Source: Agapetus fuscipes (taxonomy: Eukaryota > Arthropoda > Insecta > Trichoptera > Glossosomatidae). From it: a stretch of 64,000 nucleotides of DNA. Both the position numbers and the translations under genes were made by a program. Numbering within the stretch: the stretch's first letter is position 1; every line of letters begins with the position of its first letter. Under the pieces are notes generated by a model. That model did not search any database. It saw only the letters and a list, made by a program, of their open reading frames with translations, and was not told where the DNA came from. The stretch covers positions 1-64,000 of the forward strand of contig CATOGX010000079.1 in the NCBI GenBank assembly GCA_951799405.1. Reading direction: 5' to 3'. Below, one piece after another: positions 11,105 through 21,569 of this stretch.

Positions 11105-11640
11105 TTATATATATAGCGGGCTTAAGCAAATCTCTGAAATAGCGAATGAATGGGATATCCAGAGTCATAATAAAAGGAGGACTTGTATGAAAAAGGTTAT
11201 GACTCTGGATGAAATGAAAGAAGTATGCAAGGACAGGAAGAAGTGGCGGCTAATCTGCAATGTTGATTTCTAATGTTGGTGTATTCATTTGCTACATTTT
11301 TTGCATAGGAAATTTTTGACTTTTTTTGTATAGATTTCTTTGTAAGGTTTTGTTCTTTTTTATATTTAAATGTAATTTATTATTCATATTCCTTGACTTA
11401 TAGGTTGGTATGAGGCTGACCACCCATACTGTAAAAAATGGTTCACTTTGCCAATGTCACCCCTGTTTCAGGGAAGGTCGGCAAAAGTTGTGGGGCTTAT
11501 GTTCATTTGAGGTTTGGATTTTATTTGTAAGTACACATTCAGCATTTGTAAGCGCGAACTACACTTGTTGGTTTGTGGGCATACATCTGAGAGCTTTAAA
11601 TGAATATATCCTTGCAACTTAGATTATAGATTATTATTAT
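11105..11640 (+). mobile_element. RTE-like element 3' end: source of repeat A
   Basis: This copy retains the last codons of the reverse transcriptase (11124-11272, with SEIANEWDIQSHNKRR and DEMKEVCKDRKKWR, closely matching the RT tail at 4530-4640). After its TAA there is about 110 bp of AT-rich 3' UTR. Then comes the complete repeat A body from CCTTGACTTATAGGTTGG to CTTGCAACTTAGATTATAG. Because ORF end and repeat are contiguous here, and again in the copy that hosts the Helitron array (41254-41053 joined to 28318-28087), the dispersed repeat A is best explained as the 3' end of this element. A SINE that borrowed this tail is the alternative for the shortest copies. Confidence 0.85.
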
Positions 11641-11651
11641 TATAAGCACCT

Positions 11652-14385
11652 ACTTTTTTTTTTTTTTTTTTTTTTTTTTATTTAGGATACAAACAGTTTA
11701 CAATTTTAAATTTAACAAAAAAATAATCAAATTTAAACCTAGAGATCCATTAAAAGTATTACTAATGTATTTTATGGATACAGAATAATATATGATAAAA
11801 ATAAGAAACAAAAGTAAAATAAACAGAAGAATAAACTAGTTTCACTTATATTGTCAGAGGCATATTTCTTTCACCATTTTCCGGAAAGAATTTATGGAGC
11901 TTGAAAAAATTTCAACATCTGAGAGCCATTGATTGAAGTAAGTAGTTGCACGTCTGAAAAATGTGTTTTTAGCATAATTAGTGCTGCAGGATGGTATATG
12001 AAAAGTTTGTTTATGTCGAGAGGACATACGAGGAACTCTCAATAAAATCTTTTCCAAAAGGGGGGCCGAATTAATTTGGTTGTTTATTATTTTGTAAAGG
12101 AAAATGCTATCCAAAAATCTCCGCCTGTTCTCTAGCGTGGCCAGATTATGCCGCTTTGCAGCAGTTTCATAATTTAAGAAATTGTTTCCTGTTTTGAAGT
12201 CTAAATATTTAAGAAATTTATTTTGCAATCTTTCAATTCGATCTGTATCCACGGAATATTGTGGATTCCAGATTACGCATCCAAATTCCAAAATACTTCT
12301 AACTAAAGCAAAGTTTAAAAATTTTAATGACGAAGCCCGTTTAAGAGGCTTTGATAGCCTCAGAATTAGACCAAGTCTTTTGAATGCTTTGGATACGATA
12401 TGGTCTATATGAAGGTTAAATTGCAGTTTTGAATCTAGAATTATGCCCAGGTCCCTGACATTGTTAACCCTTTCGATTGTTTTATTATTCAATTTATAAT
12501 CATAATGAATAGGAATATGCTTTCTTGTGAAGGTTATAGTGTGACATTTATCAGTATTTAAAATTAATTGATTTAGTTTGCAATATTCATTAAAATTATC
12601 GAGATCGTTCTGAAGTAGATAACAATCTTCGATTGAAGAAATAATCTTAAATTTTTTTGTATCATCAGCATATAAAAGATGTGATGAATTTTTAAAAGGG
12701 TTACTAATATCATTTCAATAAAGATTAAAGAGGAGAGGGCCTAGATGTGAGCCCTGAGGTACGCCCGATTCGACAGGCAAAGATTTTGAGGTATAACCTC
12801 TTAATGATACAGCTTGGGTTCGATTTCCGATATAAGATGCTAGCCATCTCAGTAAGTCGCCATGTATACCAATTCCTCGTAATTTTTCTAGAAGCGTGTG
12901 GTGTTTAATTTTATCAAAAGCTTTAGAAAAGTCAGTATACACAGCGTCAATCTGAAAACCACGGTCCATCGTATTGAGGATGAAGTCTGTGTAGGTTATT
13001 AAATTTGTGTCAACGCTTCGTCCTTTGGTAAATCCATGCTGCTCCGGAGGTATGTGACACGAAACGGCTAAGGCTATTATTTGAGTTACAAAATTTTCAA
13101 GTAATTTGCCGAAAATGGAGAGTTTTGAAATAGGTCGGTATTGTTTAATGTCATGCCGATCTCCACCTTTAAAAATTGGTGTTACCAGAGCCTTTTTCCA
13201 AATACTAGGAAAAACTCCTTCAGATAGTGATTTCTTAAAAATGATTGTAAGGGGGAGGCAGAGCTCATTTGCACAATTTTTTATCAATAGTGGGTGGATT
13301 CTGTCGGATCCCATACTTTTTGTAGTATCGATATCTTTAAGCAAAATTTCAAGTTGGTGTTGAGTAATATCTATGGAGGAGAGGTCTAATATTGGAGAAA
13401 GAGGAGCTAAATTTGTGGATGATTGTGGTGAGTTGTCGTGGACGAAAACAGAATGAAAGTAATCGTTGAATAGATTGCATATTGAATCACCATCAGATGC
13501 AATGATGTTATCATTTCTCATACAGTCTGGGATAGAGTTAGTGGAGAATTTGGATTTTATAAAAGACCAAAAGTATTTTGGTGAATTTGTAATATTATCT
13601 TCTACACGTTTGATATAATTGTTGTAACATTCTTTTTGCATTTTCTTTTCTCTAGTTCTTAAGCAACTAAAGGCTTGGTAATCTAAGGGGTTATTATTCA
13701 GTTTCCACTTGCTATGTAATTTACGTTTTTCTCGTGACAACTTTATTAGACTTTGGGTATACCAGATTGGGTAAAAACTGTTGTTTATAACTTTTTTCTT
13801 AGGTACATATTTGTTTATTAATTCATTCAAAAATGAATGTAAGTGATTAGTAGCTAATTCAGTATCTAAGTCAAGTAAGATATTCCAGTCATAGGAAATA
13901 ATTGCTTTTTTAATTTCCAAGTAATTTGCTGCATAAAAGATGAATTTATAGTAAGAGTTTATTTTTAAGGTAGGAGTTGAGAGAAGAGTCAATGCAATTT
14001 CAATAGCTTTATGATGAGGGTCTTCATAGGTTATTGGTTGTGCACAAGGAACCACACTACAAGTAAGATCACTAAGAATTAAATCTAAAATGCGTCCATT
14101 GTGGTTGGTACAGTGATTATATTGATAAAAGCCGGTTATTGATATAAAGTCTGCCATAAGTTTAGCATTGTTATTGTCATTAGTGTTTATAATATAACTG
14201 CAGGAGTTGGGATCAGGCTTCCAACTTGCATAAGTTAGGTTAAAATCACCTACGATTAAGAATTTGTCATTTGGGTTTTGAGCACATATGTTGTGGGTAT
14301 GGTCGAAAAATACATCTAATGACTTATTAGCAAAATAATAATTTCTCTGATTACACTGAATGGTAGGTAGGTACTGCCTTTTAAT
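11652..14385 (-). mobile_element. Jockey-superfamily non-LTR element, nearly complete RT, one stop
   Basis: On the minus strand the element ends in a long A tract (T-run at 11652-11680 on the plus strand). It starts near 14385, inside the apurinic-type endonuclease. The 5' half of the endonuclease is missing, so it is a 5'-truncated insertion. It lies between a repeat A copy and the internal 5' region of an LTR element. Confidence 0.85.
11854..14380 (-). pseudogene. Endonuclease (C-terminal part) plus reverse transcriptase, one in-frame TGA
   Basis: Reading from about 14380, the endonuclease end shows FLIVGDFNLTYASWKPD and later GRILDLILSD. A linker follows, then RT blocks: TTKSMGSDRIHPLLIK, FPSIWKKALVTPIFKGG, YRPISKLS, EQHGFTKGRSVDTNL, YTDFSKAFDKIKH and ESGVPQGSHLGPLLFNLY. 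A TGA at 12715-12717 follows at once. The same frame then continues through LLYADDTKKFK (active site), VRDLGIILDSKLQFNLHID and the post-RT region (VRSILEFGCVIWNPQ), ending at 11854. Apart from that single stop the 840-codon frame is open. No RNase H is present. The class fits the Jockey/CR1 group; the exact clade would need a tree. Confidence 0.88.
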
Positions 14386-14919
14386 TTTTTTTTAAATCGC
14401 AAATATTATTAACATAATAATGTCTGATAATAATTATTTCGTCTCTCCAACACTCACTATTATGTACTTTTTACAGTCTCTCAAGTCTCTCAAACAATCC
14501 AGTAGGTACACAGATGAATAGGTAGTTTAATTTACACGCACACACATGCAATAAAAATACAGTAGTCCAGAATCTTTTTCTAGATCAATCTCGAAGGTTC
14601 TTTCGCAGTATTTGAAATATTTTTCGAAATTTTTATTTATTTATTTTATTTTTAATCACACACAATAAAAATATGGTCCAATTTGATGACTTTCTCAATG
14701 CGATAAAATAATAACTTTGTTCTAGGATGTTCCAGAATTTTCCAAATTGCTTTTGCGTTTTTTCTTTTAACTATATTTAATTTAAACACTTATTTTAACA
14801 GTTCACAAAGATTTTACTTTGGGTATAATTAATTTAAGCACTTTTTATTTTATTTTATTTTATTTTAGAGGAAAGAAGATCATAATTTTTTTTTTGAAAA
14901 TTCCACACCTGACGCCAAT
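14386..14919 (-). other. Internal 5' region of an LTR element (non-coding)
   Basis: AT-rich sequence with a TATTTTATTTTATTT run near 14840-14865. At its high-coordinate end, directly next to the LTR, the minus strand reads ATTGGCGTCAGGTGTGG. The TGGCG start is typical of a tRNA primer-binding site placed just inside a 5' LTR. No gag frame is visible before the sequence is cut by the non-LTR element at 14385. Confidence 0.5.
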
Positions 14920-15331
14920 TGTTACGAATTTAAGGTTCAAAAGTCTTTCAATTAAAAATACTGGTCTTCTTATACAGTTGTTTATTTTACACTTTTAATA
15001 ATTTATTTTCACAAAGGTGGTCTCGACTATTCCATTACACTTGGTTTCTGTTCACTGGTTTTGGTTCAATGTATATAGTTGTAAAGCTTGTAGAATACTG
15101 GCTCTGCAAGCAACTCGCACCCTTCTTATACTCTTCCAAACAGTACAATCTAGACCTATATTCGCTAGACAGTTCCAGAAAGGCGTAGTTATCATTATTT
15201 CTCGATGCTTCTATTATTCAATGAAGTATTTTTATTCAATGATTCCTACCCACACAATACAATACAGAATTCTTATAACTATAACTAATACCCACTTATT
15301 TTAAATATTTATATTTCATATTTACATAACA
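14920..15331 (-). mobile_element. 412-bp LTR, 5' LTR of a truncated LTR element
   Basis: The segment begins TGTTACGAAT and ends TTTACATAACA, so its termini form the TGTTA...TAACA inverted pair usual for LTRs. On the minus strand a primer-binding-like sequence follows at once, so this is read as the 5' LTR of a minus-strand element whose body is lost. The second LTR is not in the window, so the call rests on boundary structure alone. Confidence 0.6.
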
Positions 15332-15408
15332 ATATGAACTGTAGGGCTATCGAAGAAGAAGAAGAAGACTTAAATTGTCTAACCAAAACGATGATGAAAC
15401 AAGACTCC

Positions 15409-15655
15409 TTGGACCTTGACTGATAGGTTGGTATGAGGCGGACCCGCCGTGCTGTAAAAATTGATTCACTTTTGCCATGCCAACACGGTTTTAGGGAAAG
15501 GCGGCAGGAGTTGCAATGTTTATGTTAATGTGAGATTTTGTTTATTTGTATGCACACATGCAGAATGTGTAGGCGCGAACTTACATGTGCCTGTCTGTAG
15601 GCATGCATTAAATGTTAGCCTTAAATGTTAACATATCTTTGCAGCTTAGATTATA
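15409..15655 (+). repeat. Repeat A copy
   Basis: Starts CCTTGACTGATAGGTTGGTA and ends CTTTGCAGCTTAGATTATAG. The body is diverged from the 11.4-kb copy but colinear with it. The stretch 15332-15408 before it holds only a short GAA run. Confidence 0.8.
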
Positions 15656-15684
15656 GATAATGTGGTCCGGTCAATAAAAGCCTG

Positions 15685-15885
15685 CCACACTGCGTTGGAT
15701 AGGTCACATTCAGCAAAAAGACACTCAAAAGCTGCGTAGGGACGGATGCCGAGGCCGACACGGCAGTGAGAAGACCCGAAGCTAAGTAGATGGATGGAGT
15801 GGTTGTAGACTGTCAACCGGCAGGGACTGGAGGAGGAAGGCGTGGAATAGGCATCGCTGGCTGTGGTTAATCAAGAGCTAGAACC
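15685..15885 (+). pseudogene. C-terminal scrap of a second RTE-like reverse transcriptase
   Basis: Translation in mixed frames gives LRWIGHIQQKDTQKLRRDGC, a RGRHGSEKT stretch and RDWRRKAWNRHRW. This is the RW.GH ... GRP.TRW ... W...A.DR..WR tail of RTE-type reverse transcriptases, from a family other than the two above. Frameshifts and stops make it inactive. Confidence 0.5.
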
Positions 15886-16045
15886 TTTCAAAATCAAAGA
15901 GTTGTTCGTGAATGTAACAAACATTTTGTAATTTTGCAAACATAAAGTTGTTTTTCTATCGTTCGTCCTTTGATTATATAGTGAAATACATGGGAGTCTG
16001 GTATGTTTCATTATTTGTACATGGCCGTATCACTCTCTCCTTTGC

Positions 16046-16130
16046 TGTCTTATATCTTATCTTCCTTCGCTCTATCTTACAACGTCGTCTTATATCTTAT
16101 CTTCCTCCGCTCTATCTTACAACGTCGTCT
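16046..16130. repeat. Tandem duplication of a 40-bp unit
   Basis: The unit TCTTATATCTTATCTTCC(T)TCGCTC...ACAACGTCG occurs twice in a row with one visible substitution. The flanking 15890-16045 and 16131-16141 hold nothing else recognisable. Confidence 0.75.
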
Positions 16131-16141
16131 TTTTCATACAT

Positions 16142-16425
16142 TTCCTTCTTTTTTAAAAATAGATTTGTGAAGAGAAATGCGATTCACCAACCTATTCTGC
16201 CTGGCCAGAAACAGGTATTAATATCATCAATTAATAATTCATTATTGTTTATTTTAATGAATTATTAATAATTAAAATATTAATTAATAATTACCCAATA
16301 ACATCTGTTGAACCAGGGTCAAAGTAATGGTCAAATGACCCAAGCGGGGATCGAACCAACGTTATTCCATTCCAAACACGCTAGAACGATCGGCCCTCTT
16401 GGCCCCTCGGCCATAACACCGAAAA
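16142..16425 (-). mobile_element. tRNA-derived SINE, Ser/Leu-like head (copy 1)
   Basis: Read on the minus strand, the head has GTTATGGCCGAGGGGCCAAG (A-box like, as in class II tRNAs) and GGTTCGATCCCCGC (B box), followed by a body and an AT-rich hairpin-rich tail of TAATTAATAATT units. A second copy lies at 60935-61200 in the opposite orientation and matches over most of its length. The cloverleaf is degenerate; this is not a functional tRNA gene. Confidence 0.65.
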
Positions 16426-16463
16426 TTTCTTTCCCCTTTACCCTTGTGCTACTCTCGTGATCT

Positions 16464-16715
16464 CTAATGGGGTTATTCTTAGACATTTTAGTCACCCGTT
16501 GAGCCCACGCTTTGAAAAACTAATGCTGCATTTGTATGAAGACCTGTCAATCCAAGATGGCCGCTAGTGAACAGCTGATTAGCCTTCATACAAATATTAC
16601 CGATATTCGGTAGGTAAGAATGACCGTGGTGATGAGACTTTCAGGCCAGGCATCATTAGTTTGTCAAAACGTGGGCTCGACCGACGACTAAAATGTCTAA
16701 GAATAGCCCCGTTAG
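16464..16715. mobile_element. 252-bp MITE with 30-bp terminal inverted repeats
   Basis: Left end CTAATGGGGTTATTCTTAGA (to 16493) is complementary to the right end at 16686-16715 with about three mismatches in 30. The interior (about 16530-16645) contains a second inverted pair, TTTGTATGAAG / CTTCATACAAA. That interior block recurs without the outer repeats at 46023-46145. No coding sequence and no clear target duplication were found, so the superfamily is unknown. Confidence 0.65.
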
Positions 16716-16802
16716 TGTTCTATTACTTGTCTCAACGCGTTCACGATAATCTCAAATAGCCTTATAGATTGCCTCAACTTCAGATGACATTGTGTTTTTC
16801 AG

Positions 16803-16999
16803 GAGGTGGTCGTGGAATGGGCTTGCACGTGGTCCGCACTCTGGTAGAGTGTGGCTACCACGTTGTCATAGGAGTTCGCAGCGTGCCAGCGTGCGATAAA
16901 ATTTTGCAAGAGCTGCAGCAGCAGGGATACAAAGGGACGTCCAGTCTGGAAACCCTGGATCTAGCAAGCCAGAAGTCTGTCAAGGAATTTGCCCAAATC
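16803..16999 (+). CDS. Short-chain dehydrogenase/reductase, internal exon with cofactor-binding motif
   Basis: Preceded by TTTTTCAG and followed by GTAAGG. The 197-nt exon starts with two bases completing a codon and then encodes GGRGMGLHVVRTLVECGYHV. This covers most of the TGxxxGxG dinucleotide-binding loop and first Rossmann helix of classical SDR enzymes. It ends LDLASQKSVKEFAQI at a codon boundary. The exon with the N-terminal beta strand is not in the readable sequence. Together the three exons resemble the retinol dehydrogenase / DHRSX-like branch, NAD(P)-dependent oxidoreductases; I cannot assign a substrate. This is the only host gene I can support in the window. Confidence 0.85.
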
Positions 17000-17059
17000 G
17001 TAAGGAAGGAATTTTCCTAAACTGTGAGAATAACGCAGACCTTGGGTTCGAAGCACAAG

Positions 17060-17440
17060 CATTGTCTTTTAGCATTAAATTTTCCAATGTGTTTAACTCT
17101 TGATGAGTGTCAGCATGCTAGAAGGTTCTACAAGAATCGCAGTAGCAAGGACACAAGGGAAAAACCAGTCTGAAAACTCTGTATCTGAGAAGTTTGTAAA
17201 ATTGTAAAGATTTTATGTATTTTCTCAAATGATATTAAGCAACATATTATGTTACCGATACTGTTGAAAGGAAGCTGTTGACCCCGAAGCAAGCAAGGCT
17301 AGAATCTCTCAAGAAGTTGGTCCAATCTGTGGAAACAACGCAGACGTTACCGACACTGGTATACGTAATTGAAGCAAAAACGTTTAAAAAAAAAAATCCA
17401 ACACCACTTCTCCAATGTGTCGAACTCCCGACGTTTAGTA
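17060..17440 (+). pseudogene. Degenerate duplicate of the SDR exon and adjoining intron
   Basis: The stretch AGTAGCAAGGACACAAGG ... CCAGTCTGAAAACTCTGTAT near 17141-17184 aligns with CAGCAGGGATACAAAGGG ... CCAGTCTGGAAACCCTGGAT in the exon. It shows many substitutions and no open frame. Further along, CTGTGGAAACAACGCAGACG (about 17326) matches CTGTGAGAATAACGCAGACC just after the exon (about 17021), and CCAATGTGTCGAACTCCCGA (17412) matches CCAATGTGTTTAACTCTTGA (17093). This indicates an old tandem duplication of about 0.2-0.3 kb. Confidence 0.6.
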
Positions 17441-17494
17441 ACATGTTTCTGTTCCATATGCGTAAGATTCAAGCCGTTTTGTATTCATTTCCAG

Positions 17495-17800
17495 GTTATA
17501 TCAAAGCACGCCTCCATCCACCTGCTGGTGAACAACGCTGGAGTGTACTTGGGCCCCTTCACGCTGACTGAGGATGGCTTTGAGCGGCAGCTGGCCACCA
17601 ACTTCCTGGGCCACGCCCTGCTCATCCACCTGCTGCTGCCGGCCTTGGAGCGCGCGGGGGTACAGGGGGGCCCCAGCATGGCCAGGATCGTGGACGTCTC
17701 CTCGTGCGCCCACTACGGCTACAACTTTGACTTTGATGACATCCACATGAAGAAATATTACAATGCGTTTGCTGCGTATTCTCGTTCCAAGCTCGCTCAG
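17495..17800 (+). CDS. Short-chain dehydrogenase/reductase, catalytic exon
   Basis: The acceptor is CATTTCCAG at 17486-17494 and the donor GTGAGA follows 17800. The 306-nt exon is 102 codons in phase with the previous exon. It encodes the SDR structural motif LLVNNAG, then the active-site region: IVDVSS (catalytic Ser) and YSRSK (Tyr and Lys of YxxxK). GC content is clearly higher than in the surrounding DNA, as expected for a conserved exon in an AT-rich genome. The intron before it (17000-17494) holds a degenerate partial duplicate of the preceding exon. Confidence 0.9.
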
Positions 17801-17981
17801 GTGAGATTTCTTCACTCTCATTATCATTTCTCATTCTCCCTCCAATGGCGCTACAGGGGTGGAAGTCTCGACACCTTCGATTGATCTCACTTTATCTATT
17901 ATTTTGAAGAAATATTCGGAAAAAACCATGCGGTGCGTGAACAGTTGATTGTTTTTCCATATAAACGGCGGTTATTAGCTG

Positions 17982-18567
17982 TGGTGACGCATGAATAGCG
18001 TCATCTATTTTTAATTTTAATTAATAGTCTAAGAAGCGAATTTCATGTTGGACTTTCACAATCTGAAAAAAGTGCGGATAAAAATCGCAAGATGTCGGTA
18101 TGAACTTTTTTGACATCCAACGTGAAATCTCAAGATTTGAGGACTTCCACTTCCGTCGTGTTCGCAATTAGACACGTTTTTTATATGTCTCGCGAGCGAT
18201 TTGAAATTTACCGTTAAAATTCTGTGAGTGAGTGTGTTTGTTTTACATATAACTTGCAAGTGTGGCAGTTCGTGAACAGCGCTCATCTCCATAGGATCCT
18301 GAGAAACGAGCATCATCTTGGACCAGAGCACAATTTGAGGTGAGTGTGGTCCTTTTGATTTTCGCTTCTTTGGTACGGGAAGTCGTCCAAAATTGAAAGC
18401 CACCTATTGAAGGTTGGCTTTTGTTTGCGAGAGAAATACCATAGGCACTAGATCTAGGTATTTCATATCTCGCATTGGAGAATACGTTACAGTTTCTCTA
18501 TTTGTCCTTTTTTTTGTATTTTATATACATACCCCCTGAGGGGCAAAATTTACACCTTGCCTCCCCA
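17982..18567 (+). mobile_element. Solo LTR of the BEL/Pao family, with 5-bp target duplication
   Basis: This 586-bp segment starts TGGTGACGCATGAATAGCG and ends CCTTGCCTCCCCA. It is colinear with the two LTRs of the complete BEL element at 53604-60882 but clearly diverged from them. It is flanked on both sides by AGCTG (17977-17981 and 18568-18572), a clean target-site duplication. A solo LTR forms when the two LTRs of one insertion recombine. It sits in the 31-kb intron of the SDR gene in the sense orientation. Confidence 0.9.
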
Positions 18568-18920
18568 AGCTGTTTAATAAGCCGACGTGTTTTATTCCGT
18601 CCTATATTCAAGTAGACACCTACGGGAAGATCTACTGATGACCGTCGAAACTTCCATTCCAGTCCTGAGTAGGATTTTGTGGTAGGGATATGTAGAAGGA
18701 AATACAAAATAAATTGTACAGTGGACTCCACATGACTTTATAGCATAAAATACGGTCATGTTTAGGTCATAGTCAATTTTCTTAACAAAACATTTAGTTG
18801 TGTGTAAGTAATGAAGCTAATCTATTTAAGTAATCGTCTTTTTGCGTATTATCATTAATCCCGTTTGTATCAAAACTAACACTTTGTTTAGTGGGTATTC
18901 TTTTCAAAAATATATTGGAA
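18568..18920. other. Anonymous intron sequence with a MITE scrap
   Basis: About 18690-18760 matches, in reverse, the interior of the hAT MITE at 48817-49073 (TTTATAGCATAAAATACGG). The rest shows no coding potential and no recognisable element. Confidence 0.4.
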
Positions 18921-20330
18921 CAGCGGTTCCCGAATTCTTTTGGCTACGGAACCCTTTTTGGCTCACCGTTCTTGTGCGGAACCCTAGTTAGGCCCTAGAG
19001 TCTAGTAGGGCCTAGAGCTCAAGTAAGAAGTAAACAAACTGTAACATTGTTTTTTTACGTGAGATCACACCATACTGAGGCTTTTTGGCTTGGTGTTCGC
19101 ATCTTGTAAGTATAGTTTGACTTTAAAAGAAAGACTTTTTAAGATAAAAATATTTATTTAGTTATAACAAAAAGATATTTAGGGTCAAAGTGGCAACAGT
19201 GGATCATGTGGGTACAGTGGATCAGGGCAGTTTCTTCCAGATGAGTAGTTATACAGGGCTATTGCTTTCACCCTGGCATGGTGCTCATGTCTGAACATGT
19301 CTGAACCAAACAGAGTCCTACTTCAATGCAGTTTGGTTTTGCTGAGTTACAAAACGTGTTTCTGACAGTCAAAAGTAAAAATTAAGCTTCGCTTTGTTGT
19401 CTTCTTATTTTTAAAGTATTGAAGTTCGGCTAGAAGTTATTCATTTATCCTCATTAACAATAATCCTACTTCCATAATAACATTACTCCATTACTTTGTA
19501 CAAAGTGAAATACATAAATTTCTGCCCCAAAAGAAATTTGTTGAAAGGGTACACAGTGGATCAACATCATAGGGTCCATAGTCGATCATCTTACCTGTAA
19601 AAATAAATAGATTCCACTCGCCACATGAGACCCTTTGGGAAGAACGCAGAAAGAAGTTACACTAAATGTGTAGCATAGTTGCGTTTACCTCGGAAGACGC
19701 AGCAATGCCCGTCAACATTCTTATTACTTCTTCAATGTGGATTTTTCCTGTATTATCATCCACTTATTTAATGTTATTTTGTTCCGTTTGATTAAAATTG
19801 GTGTATAACCATTGTGTATAACAGAAAAAAAAATTGTCTAATGAATATGTTTTTTTGAAATACAAATAATTTGGTTTTTATTGTTTGATCCACTGTGTAC
19901 ACCATAGGGTACACAGTGGATCATTTCCCATTTTTCCCTAAATGCAAAATATCTCTGTATTTATTAGATAAAAAAGATGGAGCTCTTAGAACAAGTTGTA
20001 GGTACTTAATTTATTAACCGTTTGATAAAAGTTGCAAATTGATTGCATTTATACAAAAATAATTCTGAGCGCTTGAAAAAAAATGATCCACTGTTGCCAC
20101 ACTGACCCTACTTTAGTTAGATGAACTTAATGTGAAGAATAAAATCTTTTCATTGTTTTTGGCAAAATAACATTGAAGTTAGGTTTTATGTCTGACAAAT
20201 GGATTCGGAGGTCTGGTGCAGCATTCAGCCTACTTCTAAACTTATTTTTCGTGTAGGCGTAAGCTGAAAACCCAGCCTCGCATCTATAAGTTGACACAAA
20301 TGGAAGTAACGCCATATATATATAAATATA
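18921..20330 (-). mobile_element. hAT element remnant with ZBED5-like transposase C-terminus, hosting a MITE
   Basis: The left end CAGCGGTTCCCGAATTC resembles the CAGNGGTTCTC terminus of Charlie/Buster-type hAT elements. On the minus strand 20127-20315 encodes LLPFVSTYRCEAGFSAYAYT, KNKFRSRLN and LRIHLSDIKPNF. This is the end of the hAT dimerisation domain in the ZBED5-like group. Most of the transposase gene is gone. The MITE at 19182-20108 lies within it. The right terminus is lost where L2-like sequence begins near 20340. Confidence 0.65.
19182..20108. mobile_element. 927-bp non-autonomous DNA transposon with TA duplication
   Basis: The termini GGGTCAAAGTGGCAACAGTG / CACTGTTGCCACACTGACCC are inverted repeats of about 25 bp with two mismatches, flanked by TA on both sides (19180-19181 and 20109-20110). 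The interior repeats the word GTGGATCA or its complement several times (for example near 19211, 19556, 19891 and 19915), likely binding sites for a transposase supplied in trans. The TA duplication suggests the Tc1/mariner group. There is no ORF. Confidence 0.75.
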
Positions 20331-20339
20331 TATAAGGAT

Positions 20340-21565
20340 AATTTATTTTAATGTACACATAATTAAAGAGCGCCGTTTTTGTGTGTGTCACACCTCAAGG
20401 GCCCTCTCAAATCACGGATAAGATTTCTTGTAAAGATGTGTCTTTAGTGCTCCTTTAAAGACACCAACAGTCTTTGCCTTCCTCACATTAGGTGGCAGTC
20501 TGTTCCACTCCATTGGTCCCGCAAACCGGAAAGCACGGTCCCCAAAATTAGTGCGTGTCTGACGGTATGGCTGAACCAAGTCCACCACGCCATCCCCTGC
20601 AGATCTGAGCGTTTGGCGCCTCAAATCCCTCTCAACGGGTGTAAACATGTCAGCCAAATATGAAGGAGCTGTACCATTTACAGCCTTAAACACCATCAGA
20701 CAAACACGGTAGATCACCCTCTCCGGAAAACGAAGCCAATGCAGTTTCCCTAACAATGGAGTAATGCGAGTAAATTTAGACATCCCGAATATGAGTCTTG
20801 TCGCTGAATTCAGCATAGACTGAAGACGGTTGAACTGCTTTTTCGGCTGACCTATGTACAGCGTTGAGCAATAGTCAACTCGTGACATCACAAAGGCATT
20901 CACCAGGGTCTTGATTGCTCCCGACGGTAAACATCTCCTGATCGCCTTTATCTGGCGAAGTTAAAAAAATGAGGAAGATACAGTCGAGTTCAATTGCTCT
21001 CCCATTGTGAGGTTCCGATCCAGTGTGACTCCTAGAAGTCTGACTGAGTCGGAGGGCTGAATCAGCTCTCCCCCAATGGAGAGTGGTACTAGAGTTGTCA
21101 AAAGATGATCACGCCTGGTTGTAGCCGCCCACATCACTTCTGTCTTACCCATGTTAAGGATTAGGCCATTGCTTGTCATCCATTCACCAATCTCCGCAAT
21201 GCAAGCTGCCACCCTGTGAGTTTGTGCCATATGTGGCTGACACTGAGAGTAAATTTGCCAGTCATCTGCATATGCATGTGTAATGAGGCCCCATTTCTCA
21301 ACAATACTCTCAATGTCAGCAGTGTATAAAATAAACAGGATCGGTCCCAGTACAGACCCCTGCGGCACCCCGGAGATCAGCGAATAGGAAGGTGAGATAC
21401 AGTCACAAGTACGCACTACCTGCTTGCGATCCGCCAAGTAGGAGGAGAACCACGCCAGCGCCTTATCCCTCAAGCCGTACGAACCCTCCAACCTCCTTAT
21501 CAGAATATCATGACATACGGTGTCAAACGCCGCACTCATGTCCAGAAGCGCTAAGAGAGCAAGAT
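20340..21565 (-). pseudogene. L2/CR1-like non-LTR reverse transcriptase, 5'-truncated
   Basis: On the minus strand the frame enters at LLDMSAAFDTVCHDIL. It runs through WFSSYLADRKQVV, ISGVPQGSVLGPILFILYTA, HAYADDWQIY (active site), MGKTEVMWAA and VRLLGVTLD. After one in-frame TAA near 20961 it continues with IKAIRRCLPSG, FVMSRVDYCSTLYIGQPKKQ and FRFAGPMEWNRLPPNVRKA, ending KSYP at 20412. Both parts keep the same frame. The endonuclease and early RT are missing. A sister copy, more damaged, is at 62583-63112. The 3' tail contains an AT-rich tract (20310-20340). Confidence 0.85.
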
Positions 21566-21569
21566 CTCA

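Noticed and set aside
20961..21539. Recent host gene with reverse-transcriptase domain
   Set aside because: Lacks N-terminal domains, has an in-frame stop and a second broken copy at 62.6 kb; it is a truncated non-LTR element.
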